Source: a virus. From it: a DNA stretch of 41,601 bases. A model generated the notes under the pieces. That model searched no databases and was not told the origin of the DNA. It saw nothing but the letters and a program-made list of their open reading frames with translations. Shown here one piece after another: positions 6,501-15,301 of this stretch. The DNA lies in IMG/VR virus record IMGVR_UViG_3300017928_000005, positions 1 to 41,601 of that record, one strand, 5' to 3'. Position 1 is the stretch's first letter; each line of letters starts with the position of its first letter. Position numbers and translations under genes: made by a program.

Positions 6501-8681
6501 TCAATCTACCTTCGCCCCCCTCGTCTGGATGAGCGCCGCCTCGTGCCCCTGCCAGTGCGGCCGGATCCACGTCTTGCGCCGCAGCGTGTGCCTCGGTCCG
6601 TGAGCCTGCATCCGGAAGTGGCCGCGGACCATCCACTGCACCGTCGGCGTACCGCGACGACGACAGCCCTTCTCGGTGTCCCGGGTGCCGTGCTCGATGT
6701 ACTCCTTGACGGAGCTGCGGCAGTCGATCTCGATCGGCGCGCCGACGGTCACGATGCGGTGCGCTGGCTCCGCCTCGCGGCCCTTGCTCTTCAGGCGGGC
6801 ATCCACTTTCCTGACCTTGTGTGTGCCCGCGTCCTGCAGGTTGAGCAGGAGCCCGGCCACCAAGCGCTTCGCCATCACGAGGCACCGCTGGGTCGGCGAC
6901 TCCGCGACGAGGTTACTCTCCTCGCTGACGAGCAGGTCGGCGAGCGTGGGCGCCTCGTCGAGGACCGTCCGCGCCTCGGGTAGCTTGATCGCTGGACCTC
7001 CGGTCGTCAGCAGGACCATTCGCGCGCCGAACGAGTAGGTCCCCACCAGGACGCGCGAGAACTCGAACTGGTCGGCGACCAGCATCCCGTTCGGGACGAC
7101 GACGAGGAACGCGTCCCACTGCTCCTCGATGCCCTCGAGCACGTCCTTCTGGTAGTCCGAGCACATGAGCGCGGCGGCGAACGTGTGGCTCGTCATCAGC
7201 CGCTGGAAGGCGTGCACCGCCCACTTCGCCGTGAACAGGATCAGGTGGTCGGGCCATACGAAGGTGGTACCGAAGTGGGACAGCTCGTCGCGTACCTGCT
7301 CGTCGGTCCACCCGAGCGCGTAGGAGGTCTCCCAGACGCCGCGCCCGACCCGCATCATGTCGTGGTCGGAGCACTCCGACATCTTGTTCTTGAGCTGGTC
7401 GCGCCAGATCCGCAGCGTCTCGACCCGGTCTTTCGGGTCCACCTCCGCGAGCGTCTTCTCGACCACCCTCAACGCCTCCGCGCGCAGCTTGTCCACGCTT
7501 ACGGCGCCCGGCGGTACGGTCACCCCTTGCGGCATGTGTTCCTGCACGGACTCGCGGACGATCCGGTCCATCGCGCCGTTGCGCGTCGTACCCCACCGGC
7601 CCGCGATCTTGTCGAGCCGCTTCACGTCGGCGTCGCCGAGCGTGATCTCGACCGACGACCTCAGTTCGTCGGCGACGCGCTCCCTCTCTCTGTCCCTGTC
7701 CACGACGGCGCTCACGAACTCGTCGGCCGTCATCGTGTCGTACTGCCGGCACGTCGGCATGGCGTGGATGAGGTTTCCTGGCTCTGCAGGCGGGTCGCCC
7801 CACTTGACGGACAGCGACCTGCCGCAGAACGGGCAGTGCCCGTTCGTGTCTAGCGCCTCGTCGGCGCCCAGCGCGAGCATCGCCCCCGCCCGCACCTTCG
7901 CCTCCTCGCCGGCGTCCCACGCCTCGCTCGGGGTGACCACCGCGGGCGGGCGGAGCCTGTCGTACTCGACCTGCAGGCGCGCCGCGAACGCCCCCATCAT
8001 CCGCTCGCGCTGCTCGGGCGGCGCTCGGTCGAGCAGCTCGTCGAGGATCGTGTCCTCCACGTCGCCGTCCCGGAACTCCGCTACCCGGTGGGCGACCACG
8101 CGCACGTACGTCTCGTTGAAGGTCTCCTCGCTCGCGCCGTGCCAGCCGAGCTTGGCCCACCGCCCGCGCATCTCCGCCCAGCGAGGGTCGCCCATCAGGG
8201 TCTTGGCGAAGTCCTCGGCGAGCAGCCGCTCGGTGGCCGCCCTCATCAGGTCCTCGCCGGACAGCGCGAGCAGGTCGGCCGGCGCCGTCTCGTAGAGGCG
8301 CAGCGCGGTGTGGTCGACCGAGGAGAACAGCAGCGCGAGGTCGCCCTTGCCGACGCTCCTGCGCGCGACCTCCTCGTCCAGCTCGCGACGGGCCTGCTCG
8401 ACCGTCCGCACGCCGCGCCACCCCCACTCGACCATCATCGCGAGCACGCGCGGGTCGTCCGCGTCGTCGGACACCGAGTCGACGTCGACCGCCACGACCT
8501 GCGCCTGCGCGTCGACGTACGCGTCGATCTCGCGGTGGGCGCTCGCCACGACCTCCTCGCCGCGCGCCCGGGCGCAGCGCAGCTCCTGGTGGGCCGTCAG
8601 GAGCCGGGCCTGGAGCGACTCGGCCCTGTCAGTCAGCTCCCGGATCTCGCGGGACCGCGCCCGCCGCTCGCGCCGGTTCAC
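6501..8681 (-). CDS. Large conserved phage/plasmid-type protein of unknown function (726 aa)
   Basis: GTG 8681 overlaps the upstream stop (GTGA). The N-terminal 70 residues are a coiled coil (RAESLQARLLTAHQEL). Mid-protein there is CPFCGRSLSVKWG with a following CRQYD (possible zinc site) and a SVEITLGDADVKRLDKIAG segment reminiscent of a ribbon-helix-helix. The C-terminal end (WMVRGHFRMQAHGPRHTLRR, then WIRPHWQGHEAA) matches a terminal module I recall from actinobacterial plasmid and phage hypotheticals. No catalytic motif recognised. The heterogeneous layout suggests a scaffold or regulator. Confidence 0.75.
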   Translation of the reverse strand: MNRRERRARSREIRELTDRAESLQARLLTAHQELRCARARGEEVVASAHREIDAYVDAQAQVVAVDVDSVSDDADDPRVLAMMVEWGWRGVRTVEQARRELDEEVARRSVGKGDLALLFSSVDHTALRLYETAPADLLALSGEDLMRAATERLLAEDFAKTLMGDPRWAEMRGRWAKLGWHGASEETFNETYVRVVAHRVAEFRDGDVEDTILDELLDRAPPEQRERMMGAFAARLQVEYDRLRPPAVVTPSEAWDAGEEAKVRAGAMLALGADEALDTNGHCPFCGRSLSVKWGDPPAEPGNLIHAMPTCRQYDTMTADEFVSAVVDRDRERERVADELRSSVEITLGDADVKRLDKIAGRWGTTRNGAMDRIVRESVQEHMPQGVTVPPGAVSVDKLRAEALRVVEKTLAEVDPKDRVETLRIWRDQLKNKMSECSDHDMMRVGRGVWETSYALGWTDEQVRDELSHFGTTFVWPDHLILFTAKWAVHAFQRLMTSHTFAAALMCSDYQKDVLEGIEEQWDAFLVVVPNGMLVADQFEFSRVLVGTYSFGARMVLLTTGGPAIKLPEARTVLDEAPTLADLLVSEESNLVAESPTQRCLVMAKRLVAGLLLNLQDAGTHKVRKVDARLKSKGREAEPAHRIVTVGAPIEIDCRSSVKEYIEHGTRDTEKGCRRRGTPTVQWMVRGHFRMQAHGPRHTLRRKTWIRPHWQGHEAALIQTRGAKVD

Positions 8682-8971
8682 GACGGCCTCTCGGACGCCG
8701 CCAACCGGTCGACGGCCGCGTGCAGGTGCTCGACGCAGTAGGCCGACCGGAACGCGGGTTTCCCGCAGAGGCTCGCGCCGACCCGCCAGCGGCAGGTGTA
8801 CTCGCCGTCGGTGAGCCGCTCGAAATAGAGTAGGTGGTCCTCCGGGGCGTGGTCGCCGCCCGGTCCGTCGTAGTACGGCGAGCACCGCCCGCACACGAGC
8901 GTCCTGCAGCCGTGGCAGTAGTCGTCCTCGCCGCACGGCTCGAGGCAGTGGAAGCACCGGCCTACGGTCAC
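8678..8971 (-). CDS. Cysteine-rich treble-clef-like protein (97 aa)
   Basis: Opens MTVGRCFHCLEPCGEDDYC and continues HGCRTLVCGRCSPYY: at least seven Cys/His ligands in 35 residues, enough for two zinc ions in a B-box or treble-clef arrangement. A second Cys group (CRWRVG, LCGKPAF, YCVEHLH) follows. Probably a small zinc-stabilised binding protein. Start and stop overlap both neighbours (GTGA type), so it is coupled with the 726-aa gene. Confidence 0.7.
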   Translation of the reverse strand: MTVGRCFHCLEPCGEDDYCHGCRTLVCGRCSPYYDGPGGDHAPEDHLLYFERLTDGEYTCRWRVGASLCGKPAFRSAYCVEHLHAAVDRLAASERPS

Positions 8972-9327
8972 GACCGACCGCTGCCGTTGTTGGTATCGCT
9001 GTCGGTTTGATCGCCTCTTTCCTTGCGATGACGGTTCTGGCTCGTCTTGTAGCCACCCTTCCTCCCCGCCTCACGCGCCTCTTCCGCCGTGAACTCGTGC
9101 GCCTTCCCCAACACGTGGGCGGCCTTCCTGCCTTTCCTGGAGATCTCGCTCACTAGTTTCCGATCCATCAAGGCGAAGCCTCGACGCTGCTTGCCGTTGG
9201 GCTGGAGCGGGTGGTCGGTCTTCTTCGTCCTCGGAGTCTCTAGAGCTGTCTTTCTAGCCAAGGTTATCGCCTCCTCTGCAGTGTCACACTCGATCGAAAG
9301 ACCTTGAACGAGAACTCGATAAGTCAC
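8968..9327 (-). CDS. KGG-motif (stress-type) small protein (119 aa)
   Basis: GTG 9327 overlaps the upstream stop. The C-terminal half has the paired motif ISRKGRKAAHVLGKAHEF and EEAREAGRKGG, the repeat of the KGG / con-10 family of small hydrophilic bacterial stress proteins. The N-terminal half (VTYRVLVQGLSIECDTAEEA) forms a short strand-helix unit resembling other small phage proteins. The tail is hydrophilic and disordered. Family proteins are implicated in stress tolerance; a phage role is not known. Confidence 0.7.
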   Translation of the reverse strand: MTYRVLVQGLSIECDTAEEAITLARKTALETPRTKKTDHPLQPNGKQRRGFALMDRKLVSEISRKGRKAAHVLGKAHEFTAEEAREAGRKGGYKTSQNRHRKERGDQTDSDTNNGSGRS

Positions 9328-9677
9328 GGTACGACCTCCAGCACCCCGCGCGTCGCGTACGTCTCCTCGCCGTCGCCCTCGCGCGTGAGCCGGTAGTCGT
9401 CGACGACGTCGTCGACGAGCATGCCCATGCGTCGCGGCGTCCAGCTGGTGCGCCAGACACCGTCGTGCCCCCGCGTGCCCCACCCCGAGCACCTGCAGGT
9501 GAGCCGCACGCGCGTCCCGTCGGGCAGCGCGAGCCGCTCGGCGAGCCTGTGGCGCACCCGCGCCACCGGTCGCCAGCGGCGCAGCAGCGCCCTCGCGAGC
9601 CAGAAGAGCCCAAATCGGACGATGAGCCACAGAGCGGCCGTGCCGGCGACGATAGCGATGATCGCGTGCGTTCCCAT
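9324..9677 (-). CDS. Membrane-anchored hypothetical protein (117 aa)
   Basis: ATG 9677 overlaps the upstream stop (TGATG). Residues 3-30 form a single strong hydrophobic segment (HAIIAIVAGTAALWLIVRF), followed by a basic stretch (ALLRRWRPVARVRHR), so the bulk is predicted to be cytoplasmic by the positive-inside rule. The soluble part has CRCSGWGTRG and a strand-rich end. No family recognised. Confidence 0.65.
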   Translation of the reverse strand: MGTHAIIAIVAGTAALWLIVRFGLFWLARALLRRWRPVARVRHRLAERLALPDGTRVRLTCRCSGWGTRGHDGVWRTSWTPRRMGMLVDDVVDDYRLTREGDGEETYATRGVLEVVP

Positions 9678-9994
9678 CAGCTCCCGTTCTCCTCTCGCCA
9701 CTTCGCGTGCGCCTCGCGGTCGGCAGCGTCGCTCGTGAGCGCGTTCATCGGCACCAGGCCGCAAGTGACCAGGCCGTCGAGGTCGTGCAGTCGGCCGCCG
9801 CACGCCGGGCAGAGGTGGGCGGCCTCCATCCCGTCGTCGTGCGCGGTCGGCGCGCGCGTCTGCACCGAGCCCACCCCGTCGTCGTCGGGGCAGATGTACT
9901 GCGGCTCGCCACCCGGCGCCTCGTACGGTGCCTCGGTCTCGACGGTGACGCGCGTCGGGCAGCGCTCGCACCAGAAGTAGAAGTAGCGGGTCAA
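9677..9994 (-). CDS. Zinc-ribbon-like hypothetical protein (105 aa), TTG start
   Basis: TTG 9994 overlaps the upstream stop as TTGA, the same coupling seen at the next gene up. Cysteine pairs at FWCERC, QYICPDD and HLCPACGG plus LVTCGL are spaced as in a double zinc ribbon. The beginning (LTRYFYFWCERCPTRVTVET) and the acidic DDDGVG loop look like a genuine ribbon. Function unknown. Confidence 0.65.
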   Translation of the reverse strand: MTRYFYFWCERCPTRVTVETEAPYEAPGGEPQYICPDDDGVGSVQTRAPTAHDDGMEAAHLCPACGGRLHDLDGLVTCGLVPMNALTSDAADREAHAKWREENGS

Positions 9995-10257
9995 GGAGCA
10001 CCTCCGAACGGCCGGCCGCCCAGCGACTCGCCGCAGCGAAAGCAGTACGTCCCCTCCCACTCCTCCGCCGGCGGCAGCGGCCCGCCGCCGAGGCTGGCGA
10101 GAGGCTCCAGCGTGCCGGCGGTGAAGACCTCCACGTGCTCGCCGCGCCACCAGCAGGCGGCGCGCCCGAGCGTGGCCCGGCGCGCCCGGTAGTACAGGGC
10201 GTCGACCGCGCACGCGAGGGAGTAGAGTCGGTCTCGGACCGTCCACCACGGGATCAA
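9991..10257 (-). CDS. Small hypothetical protein (88 aa), TTG start
   Basis: TTG 10257 overlaps the upstream stop (TTGA). The N-terminal half is aromatic and helical (MIPWWTVRDRLYSLACAVDA), the middle contains a RAACWWRGEHVEVF strand and the C-terminus a CFRCGESLGG zinc-knuckle-like pair. Consecutive TTGA-coupled starts are unusual but consistent with the neighbouring gene. No family recognised. Confidence 0.6.
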   Translation of the reverse strand: MIPWWTVRDRLYSLACAVDALYYRARRATLGRAACWWRGEHVEVFTAGTLEPLASLGGGPLPPAEEWEGTYCFRCGESLGGRPFGGAP

Positions 10258-10676
10258 GGCAGCATCTCCTCGGCGAAGGGGCGGACTTCCCAGTCATCAC
10301 CTCGGCCCATCACCTCGAACACGTAGGGTGCGCCCTTCATCGTCTTGAGCGACTCGTTCGCCTCCTGCTGCGTGAGAGCAGGTGTACCGGCGTCGCGCAT
10401 GACGCTGACGACCTCGCGGTGCATCCCGCGCGCCCAGTCCCCCTTCGCCCGGTCCCAGATCCCGAACGGGCCCCGCATCTCGAAGCACTCGACGTTCTCG
10501 ACGCCCCGGTACCCGCGCGCGAAGGTGGAGCTGCGCTCCGCGTCGCGGTCCGCTCGGACCTTGAACATCGTGATCGCGTCGGCGGCCGTCGGCGCCCGCA
10601 CGATGACGTGCCTCACCATGTCGGCGTGGGGCGAGTCGGGCTCGTACAGGGAGAAGCGGATGCGCCACGCGTACAT
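10254..10676 (-). CDS. Hypothetical protein (140 aa)
   Basis: ATG 10676 is preferred over an overlapping TTG at 10682 because GGAGG lies seven bases before it. The protein begins with a beta strand (MYAWRIRFSLYEP) and a VRHVIVRAPTAADAITMFKV unit, which resembles small phage proteins with a ferredoxin-like strand-helix pattern. The rest is mixed. It sits directly downstream of the 800-aa gene. Function unknown. Confidence 0.65.
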   Translation of the reverse strand: MYAWRIRFSLYEPDSPHADMVRHVIVRAPTAADAITMFKVRADRDAERSSTFARGYRGVENVECFEMRGPFGIWDRAKGDWARGMHREVVSVMRDAGTPALTQQEANESLKTMKGAPYVFEVMGRGDDWEVRPFAEEMLP

Positions 10677-10678
10677 GG

Positions 10679-13081
10679 TCAATCCTCCTCGCTATCGGTA
10701 TTGCCGATCGTCTTGCACTTCTCGGGCTTGGGCTGCCACGTCGGATCGATCGGCGTCTCGAGATCGACCTCGAAATCGTGGCGCGAGACGCAGTGGATCG
10801 ATCGAATCACCGATCCGACACCGCCGGCCTTGGACTCCTCCCCTTTCTTGACTCGCTCGACCTCACCGGCCTTGTCGATCCCCCAGATGTCGAACGTCTC
10901 GCCGCGCTCGAGACCGACCACGCGCCAGAGCGAGCCCTTCTCGTACTTGTCCCCGCCCCGCGTCGTGATGGCCCGACGCAGACGGACCGCCTTGCCGAGG
11001 AGAGCCTTGAGCATCTTGCGCCGCGCGTAGTCCGAGAGCCCATAGCTCGGCTCGCGTTGCACCGGCTTCGGTGTCTCCACGATGGGGGCCACCTCGCCGA
11101 ACCGACCCGCCTTGTACTCCTCGGCCGCGAGCAGAAACGGCGCCCACCCGAGGTACTCCGCGCGCGTGCGCGGGTCGGCGAAGAACTGCTTGTAGTCGCC
11201 TGGCTGGTACGCGTCGACGTTGAAGAGGCGACCCACCTTGCAGCCGTACTTGCGGCCGACCGGCGGCCCGTCGCCCTTGCTCCGCTCCTTCGTCCAGCGA
11301 AAGTGCGCGTGCCCCGAGCGATCGAGCCGCGCGACGCGCGCGAACTGACCCGGTCCAGGATCGCCGTCGGGGCGGAACTTCTCCGGCCGGTAGTTGGTGC
11401 GTGCCCAGCGACGGTCGCTGTCACGGCGCGCGTTCTCCTTTCGCGCCTCGAACCGCTCCCAGGCGTCCTCTTGCCCGATGACGACGGTGCCGACCGCGAT
11501 CGACGCGTTCAGGCGCGCGCGGTACGCCTCGAAGTCGGGCTTGTCCCCGGCCACGAAGACGCGGTCTGAATCGCGGTGCAGCGCGAGCCCCTGGCGGAAC
11601 CCACCCGACTCGAACAGGCGCCACTGCGGGTGCGGGTGCAGCGCCGGAGACCGGTCGAGCAGGCCCTGGAGCACGAGCACGATGCGGTTGTGCTTCTCCA
11701 TCTCGGCGCGCAGGGCCTTGGCGATGTCGTCGTAGTGGACGCTCTCTTTGGTGAAGGGCTCGTAGTCCCTGGACCCTTCGTGACGCCACGGACTCGAGAC
11801 GTGCTGGCGCTCCTTCTTGGGCTTCTTGTTCTCCTCGGCGACCCGGCGCTCATACTCGGCTTGCTCCTCCTCCTCGCGGCGGACCATGGCCTCGTACCCC
11901 GCCTCGGTGATGAAGTGCCACTCCCTGAAGCTATTTTTTGCGTAGAGGCACCCCTCACCGGCCGCGAGCGTCGGGTGATCGAGGTCGGGGAACAACTCCT
12001 CGCCGAAGTTGAGTGCGGTCGACAGCCGGTACACGCGCGCACCGTTGCGGATGTAGAGGAACGTCAACTTGTCGAGTTTCTCGTCGTCCATCATCCGCAC
12101 GAACTCGCGCAAGCTGGCCCACTCGCGATCCTTGCGGTTGCGTCTCACCTGGAACGCGACGACGGTGCGCGGGAACGGCAGCACGCGGTCGAGGTTGTCC
12201 TTGCGACAGAGCCAGCGCTCGAACGCGCGCAGGTTCTTGAACTCCATGCCCCCCGTCGAGTAGTTCGCGAGGCACTCCTCGTCCATGTAGAGGCGCCGCT
12301 GGAAGAGGTGCACGGGTTCGGTGAGCGCGGCCGGCTCGCCGTCCTTGATCTGCTCGACCTCCTCGCAGAGCCCCGCGTACAGCTCGACGGAGAAGATGCG
12401 CGCCTCGACGCGCTCGATGGCGGGCTCCAGCCTCTCGGCCTCGGCGTGCATCGGGATGACGTCGGCCGAGAGCCACATCGCGTACTCGGCGCTCTTGTCC
12501 TTGATCGCCTCGAAGAGCGCGGGGAGCGTCTCCTCCTTCGCCTTGACGAGCGCCGTCTTGTACTCGGCAGCCGGCACGTCGGAGGCGAGCGCGATCGACG
12601 TCGAGGCGGCCTCACCGGCTCCGAGCGCCAGGTTTCCCGTGACACCGAGCTTGCTGGTGAGCTGCTTGACGTCTTCCATGAGGCCGTCCAGCTCACGCCG
12701 GGCCTTCTCGGCGTTGCCGCGCAGGATCGCCTGTGCGTCCTCGATGAACTCGCAGCACGACCAGAACTCGTCGTCGTGGATGCGGACGGTCGACTCACTG
12801 CCGACGAACGTCAGCCGCACGTAGTTCGACCCGAGACGGGTGACGCACGCGATCCGGCGCACGTCCCGCGCCTCTCCCTCGTCATCCCTCTCCTTGGTCG
12901 TCACCCAGTACCACCTGCCGATGGCCGGCGTGTCCGGCTGCTCGCCGCGCACCTCCTCGGTGCGCGGGGTCTCCGGCTCGCGGACGGAGACGATGTGGTG
13001 GCCCTCCGGCATGACGACCTCCTCCTCCTCGCAGTCGCCGAAGTGGGGCTGGAACTTGCCCGGGTCGACGTCGATCATCAT
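10679..13081 (-). CDS. Large protein of unknown function (800 aa)
   Basis: ATG 13081 overlaps the stop of the ribbon-helix-helix gene (ATGATG). The N-terminal 150 residues are acidic and strand-rich; about residues 125-260 are long helices (EKARRELDGLMEDVKQLTSK) consistent with a coiled coil; further on come a YEAMVRREEEEQAEYERR charged helix and a C-terminal strand-rich part (GSLWRVVGLERGETFDIWG). No Walker, nuclease or protease motif was found. Its size and operon position beside a transcriptional-regulator-like gene suggest an important early function, but none can be named. Confidence 0.75.
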   Translation of the reverse strand: MMIDVDPGKFQPHFGDCEEEEVVMPEGHHIVSVREPETPRTEEVRGEQPDTPAIGRWYWVTTKERDDEGEARDVRRIACVTRLGSNYVRLTFVGSESTVRIHDDEFWSCCEFIEDAQAILRGNAEKARRELDGLMEDVKQLTSKLGVTGNLALGAGEAASTSIALASDVPAAEYKTALVKAKEETLPALFEAIKDKSAEYAMWLSADVIPMHAEAERLEPAIERVEARIFSVELYAGLCEEVEQIKDGEPAALTEPVHLFQRRLYMDEECLANYSTGGMEFKNLRAFERWLCRKDNLDRVLPFPRTVVAFQVRRNRKDREWASLREFVRMMDDEKLDKLTFLYIRNGARVYRLSTALNFGEELFPDLDHPTLAAGEGCLYAKNSFREWHFITEAGYEAMVRREEEEQAEYERRVAEENKKPKKERQHVSSPWRHEGSRDYEPFTKESVHYDDIAKALRAEMEKHNRIVLVLQGLLDRSPALHPHPQWRLFESGGFRQGLALHRDSDRVFVAGDKPDFEAYRARLNASIAVGTVVIGQEDAWERFEARKENARRDSDRRWARTNYRPEKFRPDGDPGPGQFARVARLDRSGHAHFRWTKERSKGDGPPVGRKYGCKVGRLFNVDAYQPGDYKQFFADPRTRAEYLGWAPFLLAAEEYKAGRFGEVAPIVETPKPVQREPSYGLSDYARRKMLKALLGKAVRLRRAITTRGGDKYEKGSLWRVVGLERGETFDIWGIDKAGEVERVKKGEESKAGGVGSVIRSIHCVSRHDFEVDLETPIDPTWQPKPEKCKTIGNTDSEED

Positions 13082-13236
13082 TGCTGCCGCTCCTTCGCGA
13101 CGCGCAGGCAGACGTGCAGCATCCACGTGCTGATCCCCAGCCCCTCGCTGGCGGCCAGCGACTCGAGCGTCTTCTTCTGCTGCGTGGTCATGCGCACGTT
13201 GACCACCTCTTCCTTCGGCGCTTTCATCTTATTCAT
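13078..13236 (-). CDS. Ribbon-helix-helix DNA-binding protein (52 aa)
   Basis: The core NVRMTTQQKKTLESLAASEG followed by LGISTWMLHVCLRVA is a textbook strand-helix-helix of the Arc/MetJ/MobC type: a basic N-terminal strand that would enter the DNA major groove as a dimer, then two helices. Likely a repressor or relaxosome-type accessory factor. ATG 13236 overlaps the upstream stop (ATGA), so it is co-translated with flanking genes. A 10-bp palindrome CAGTCGACTG lies just upstream (13272-13281) inside the preceding gene. Confidence 0.75.
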   Translation of the reverse strand: MNKMKAPKEEVVNVRMTTQQKKTLESLAASEGLGISTWMLHVCLRVAKERQQ

Positions 13237-13979
13237 AGACGTCCTGTATCGGGTGATATTCGTTGTACCACAGTCGACTGCTCCGGAAGCAGCGGCGTAG
13301 ACCCACCCGACGCGAACCGCTTCAGCTGGTCGCGGAAGTTCGCCTGGCCGATCAGCGCGCCGACCCTGCCGTGCAGCGCGTCGATGGCGGCCTTGAGCGC
13401 GAGCAGTCCCTGCCAGACGTCCTCCTCGTAGGGCAGCTCCACTACGCCGGCGTCGTTCGAGTAGGTGTCCGGCCGGTCGACGGTCTTCGCCCGCACCTCG
13501 CGGTCGTAGTCGCTGGGCCCGCGCGCCTCGAAGTCGAGTGCGTACTCGCGCTCGATGTACCCCTCGCGCTCGATCGGCCCGCGGTCCGACCGGTTGCGAC
13601 CGAGTCTGACGTCGACTTCGCGCTCGCGGGTGACGCGCTCCACGCACTCGGCGTGGTCCGGCCGGGGCGACAGCTCGCAGCGCCGGAACGTGAGGTAGAT
13701 CGACGCCCCCTCCACGGGCTTGTTCCGGATCGAGTGGTCCTGGTCGTCGTAGGCGTCGTGCAGCGTGACCAGGATGACCGGCCTCCAGTCGAGCGGCGCC
13801 GCCTTCTCGTAGACCTCCTTGAGGCGCCGCCGGACCTCGACGAAGGTCTCGGCGTACTCGCGGCTGCGCGTGCCCGGCTCCTCGAAGAAGAACTTGCGCT
13901 CGCGGAAGTCGTAGAAGACGTCAACGTCGGTGCTGTTGGCCCGGACCTTCTCGACCGAGATGGGTTTGCGGTCTCTCAC
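13233..13979 (-). CDS. Hypothetical protein (248 aa)
   Basis: GTG 13979 overlaps the upstream stop (GTGA). The protein is highly charged with strand-like stretches (VDVFYDFRERKFFFEEPG, RPVILVTLHDAYDDQDHS) and a C-terminal helical part (LLALKAAIDALHGRVGALIG). The DAYDDQDHS acidic cluster could bind a metal, but no family signature is recognised. Member of the coupled leftward operon. Confidence 0.7.
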   Translation of the reverse strand: MRDRKPISVEKVRANSTDVDVFYDFRERKFFFEEPGTRSREYAETFVEVRRRLKEVYEKAAPLDWRPVILVTLHDAYDDQDHSIRNKPVEGASIYLTFRRCELSPRPDHAECVERVTREREVDVRLGRNRSDRGPIEREGYIEREYALDFEARGPSDYDREVRAKTVDRPDTYSNDAGVVELPYEEDVWQGLLALKAAIDALHGRVGALIGQANFRDQLKRFASGGSTPLLPEQSTVVQRISPDTGRL

Positions 13980-14296
13980 GGCCACACCGTTCCAGCACAC
14001 TCGTACTCGTCCTCGATCGTATCGAAGTCGTCGTCGTCGAGGCTGACGATGCGAACCTTCCAACCACTCGACACGAAGAAGTTGTAGAGGGCGCGTGCCT
14101 CTAGCAGCGCGAGTCTGTAGCGATCGGTTTTCTCGGGGGGATCGTCACCCCAGTTGACGGCGCGCAGCCACATCTCGAATGGCTGCTCGTGCAGGGTGTC
14201 CGGCTGGCCGGGCTCCTCGCCACCGAGGATCAGCAACTTCTCGCAGTCGAAGTAAGCGTGCCGCGCGTCGTCCACGAGCAGGTAGTGGTTGCTCAC
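13976..14296 (-). CDS. Hypothetical protein (106 aa)
   Basis: GTG 14296 overlaps the upstream stop (GTGA). Starts VSNHYLLVDDARHAYFDCEK and contains FEMWLRAVNWGDDP and a C-terminal acidic segment (IVSLDDDDFDTIEDEYEC). Compact alpha/beta composition, no recognised family. Both ends are coupled to neighbours. Confidence 0.65.
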   Translation of the reverse strand: MSNHYLLVDDARHAYFDCEKLLILGGEEPGQPDTLHEQPFEMWLRAVNWGDDPPEKTDRYRLALLEARALYNFFVSSGWKVRIVSLDDDDFDTIEDEYECAGTVWP

Positions 14297-15069
14297 GACG
14301 CCACTCCCGGCAGCTCCGGCTGCGAGTCCTCGTCGTCCTTGTCCCAGACGCTGCCCTGGTGGTCCCTGTCGTCGTCGGGGACGGCGACCACCGTGACGCC
14401 GCGCTTCGCCTCCCTCTCGACCCGCTCCGGCGTCGCGTCGCTCTGCTTCAGGATCAGCTCGACGGCGCGCGGGACGAAGGCGCAGAAGATACCCGGGGTG
14501 GGCTTGACGGGGTCGAACGCGTCGCAGATCGGGATGGGATTGACCCGCCCGTTGACGGCGAGCTGCCCGGACTCCCCGGCCTTGTGCAGGATCTTGGCGA
14601 CGCCGCACTTGGCGCAGAGGTCCGGCTCCCTCGGCGGCACCGCGTCGAGGTGCGCGAGCAGCACCCACGTCTCGCCGAGCACCAGCCCCTTCGGTAGGGC
14701 CGACAGGCGCCGGCTGACGCCGAGCCGGCGGCCCTCTTCGAGGTACGCCTCCGGCGTGTAGTGCTTGCGCCCGATCCAGAGCAAGAGGTGCGGGCCGAAC
14801 AGGTCGTCCGGCAACGCCGACGTCGACCCATCCGGTCCGGCCGTCGCGCAGACGGGGCACGGGCAGTCGTCGTGGCAATCCTGGTGCGGCGTGAAGAAGT
14901 CCGGCTGCAGCCACTGCGGCCCGCGCGTGAACTTGATTCCCCCGCCGCACGTCCGGCAGCGCTCGAGTGGGAACGGCATCCGGTCGCAAGGAGCGGAGAG
15001 GCCGCCGCCGACCAGGTACAAGCCGCCCGCCTTTCTATAGCCGCAGCCCCTCTTTGCTTCGACAGCCAT
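14293..15069 (-). CDS. Conserved phage-type Zn-containing protein (258 aa)
   Basis: ATG 15069 overlaps the upstream stop (TGATG). The N-terminus (CGYRKAGGLYLVGGG, then CRTCGGGIKFTRGPQW and CPCPVC) is a pattern I have seen in hypothetical proteins of several tailed phages: a glycine-rich strand followed by two zinc-knuckle cysteine pairs. A third pair, DLCAKCGVAKILHKAG, lies mid-protein. Probably a multi-zinc-ribbon protein. Function unknown. Confidence 0.7.
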   Translation of the reverse strand: MAVEAKRGCGYRKAGGLYLVGGGLSAPCDRMPFPLERCRTCGGGIKFTRGPQWLQPDFFTPHQDCHDDCPCPVCATAGPDGSTSALPDDLFGPHLLLWIGRKHYTPEAYLEEGRRLGVSRRLSALPKGLVLGETWVLLAHLDAVPPREPDLCAKCGVAKILHKAGESGQLAVNGRVNPIPICDAFDPVKPTPGIFCAFVPRAVELILKQSDATPERVEREAKRGVTVVAVPDDDRDHQGSVWDKDDEDSQPELPGVAS

Positions 15070-15299
15070 CACACACCTCCAGAGACGCTGCGCGTCCAGT
15101 CGCGCCGCGCGTCGTTCGCGGTCTCGTGGTCGCGGCAGACCGCGATGACCTGCTTTGCGCCGTCCACGTCGTAGTCGACCACCTCGAACGGCCACGGCCA
15201 CGGCCAGGCGAACACCGCCATGACCTCCGGCTCGCAGCCGCGGACCTCCCCTGTCACGCGCATCACGCCGCCCTTGAACGTGACCCTGTCAGCCGCCAC
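15069..15299 (-). CDS. Small hypothetical protein (76 aa)
   Basis: GTG 15299 has a GAGGAGG Shine-Dalgarno. The product starts VAADRVTFKGGVMRVTGEV, has an aromatic VFAWPWPWPFEVVDYD segment and ends in a basic helix. The W-P repeat is encoded by tandem GGCCAC-type triplets at about 15190-15206. The beta-rich start and C-terminal helix resemble the 60-aa protein at 5147. Function unknown. Confidence 0.6.
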   Translation of the reverse strand: MAADRVTFKGGVMRVTGEVRGCEPEVMAVFAWPWPWPFEVVDYDVDGAKQVIAVCRDHETANDARRDWTRSVSGGV

Positions 15300-15301
15300 G
15301 G

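Noticed and set aside
11576-13300. A 574-residue open frame opposite the 800-aa gene
   Set aside because: It is a mirror of a strongly protein-like leftward gene in a very GC-rich sequence, has no Shine-Dalgarno, and is rich in Leu, Arg and Val as mirror frames are.
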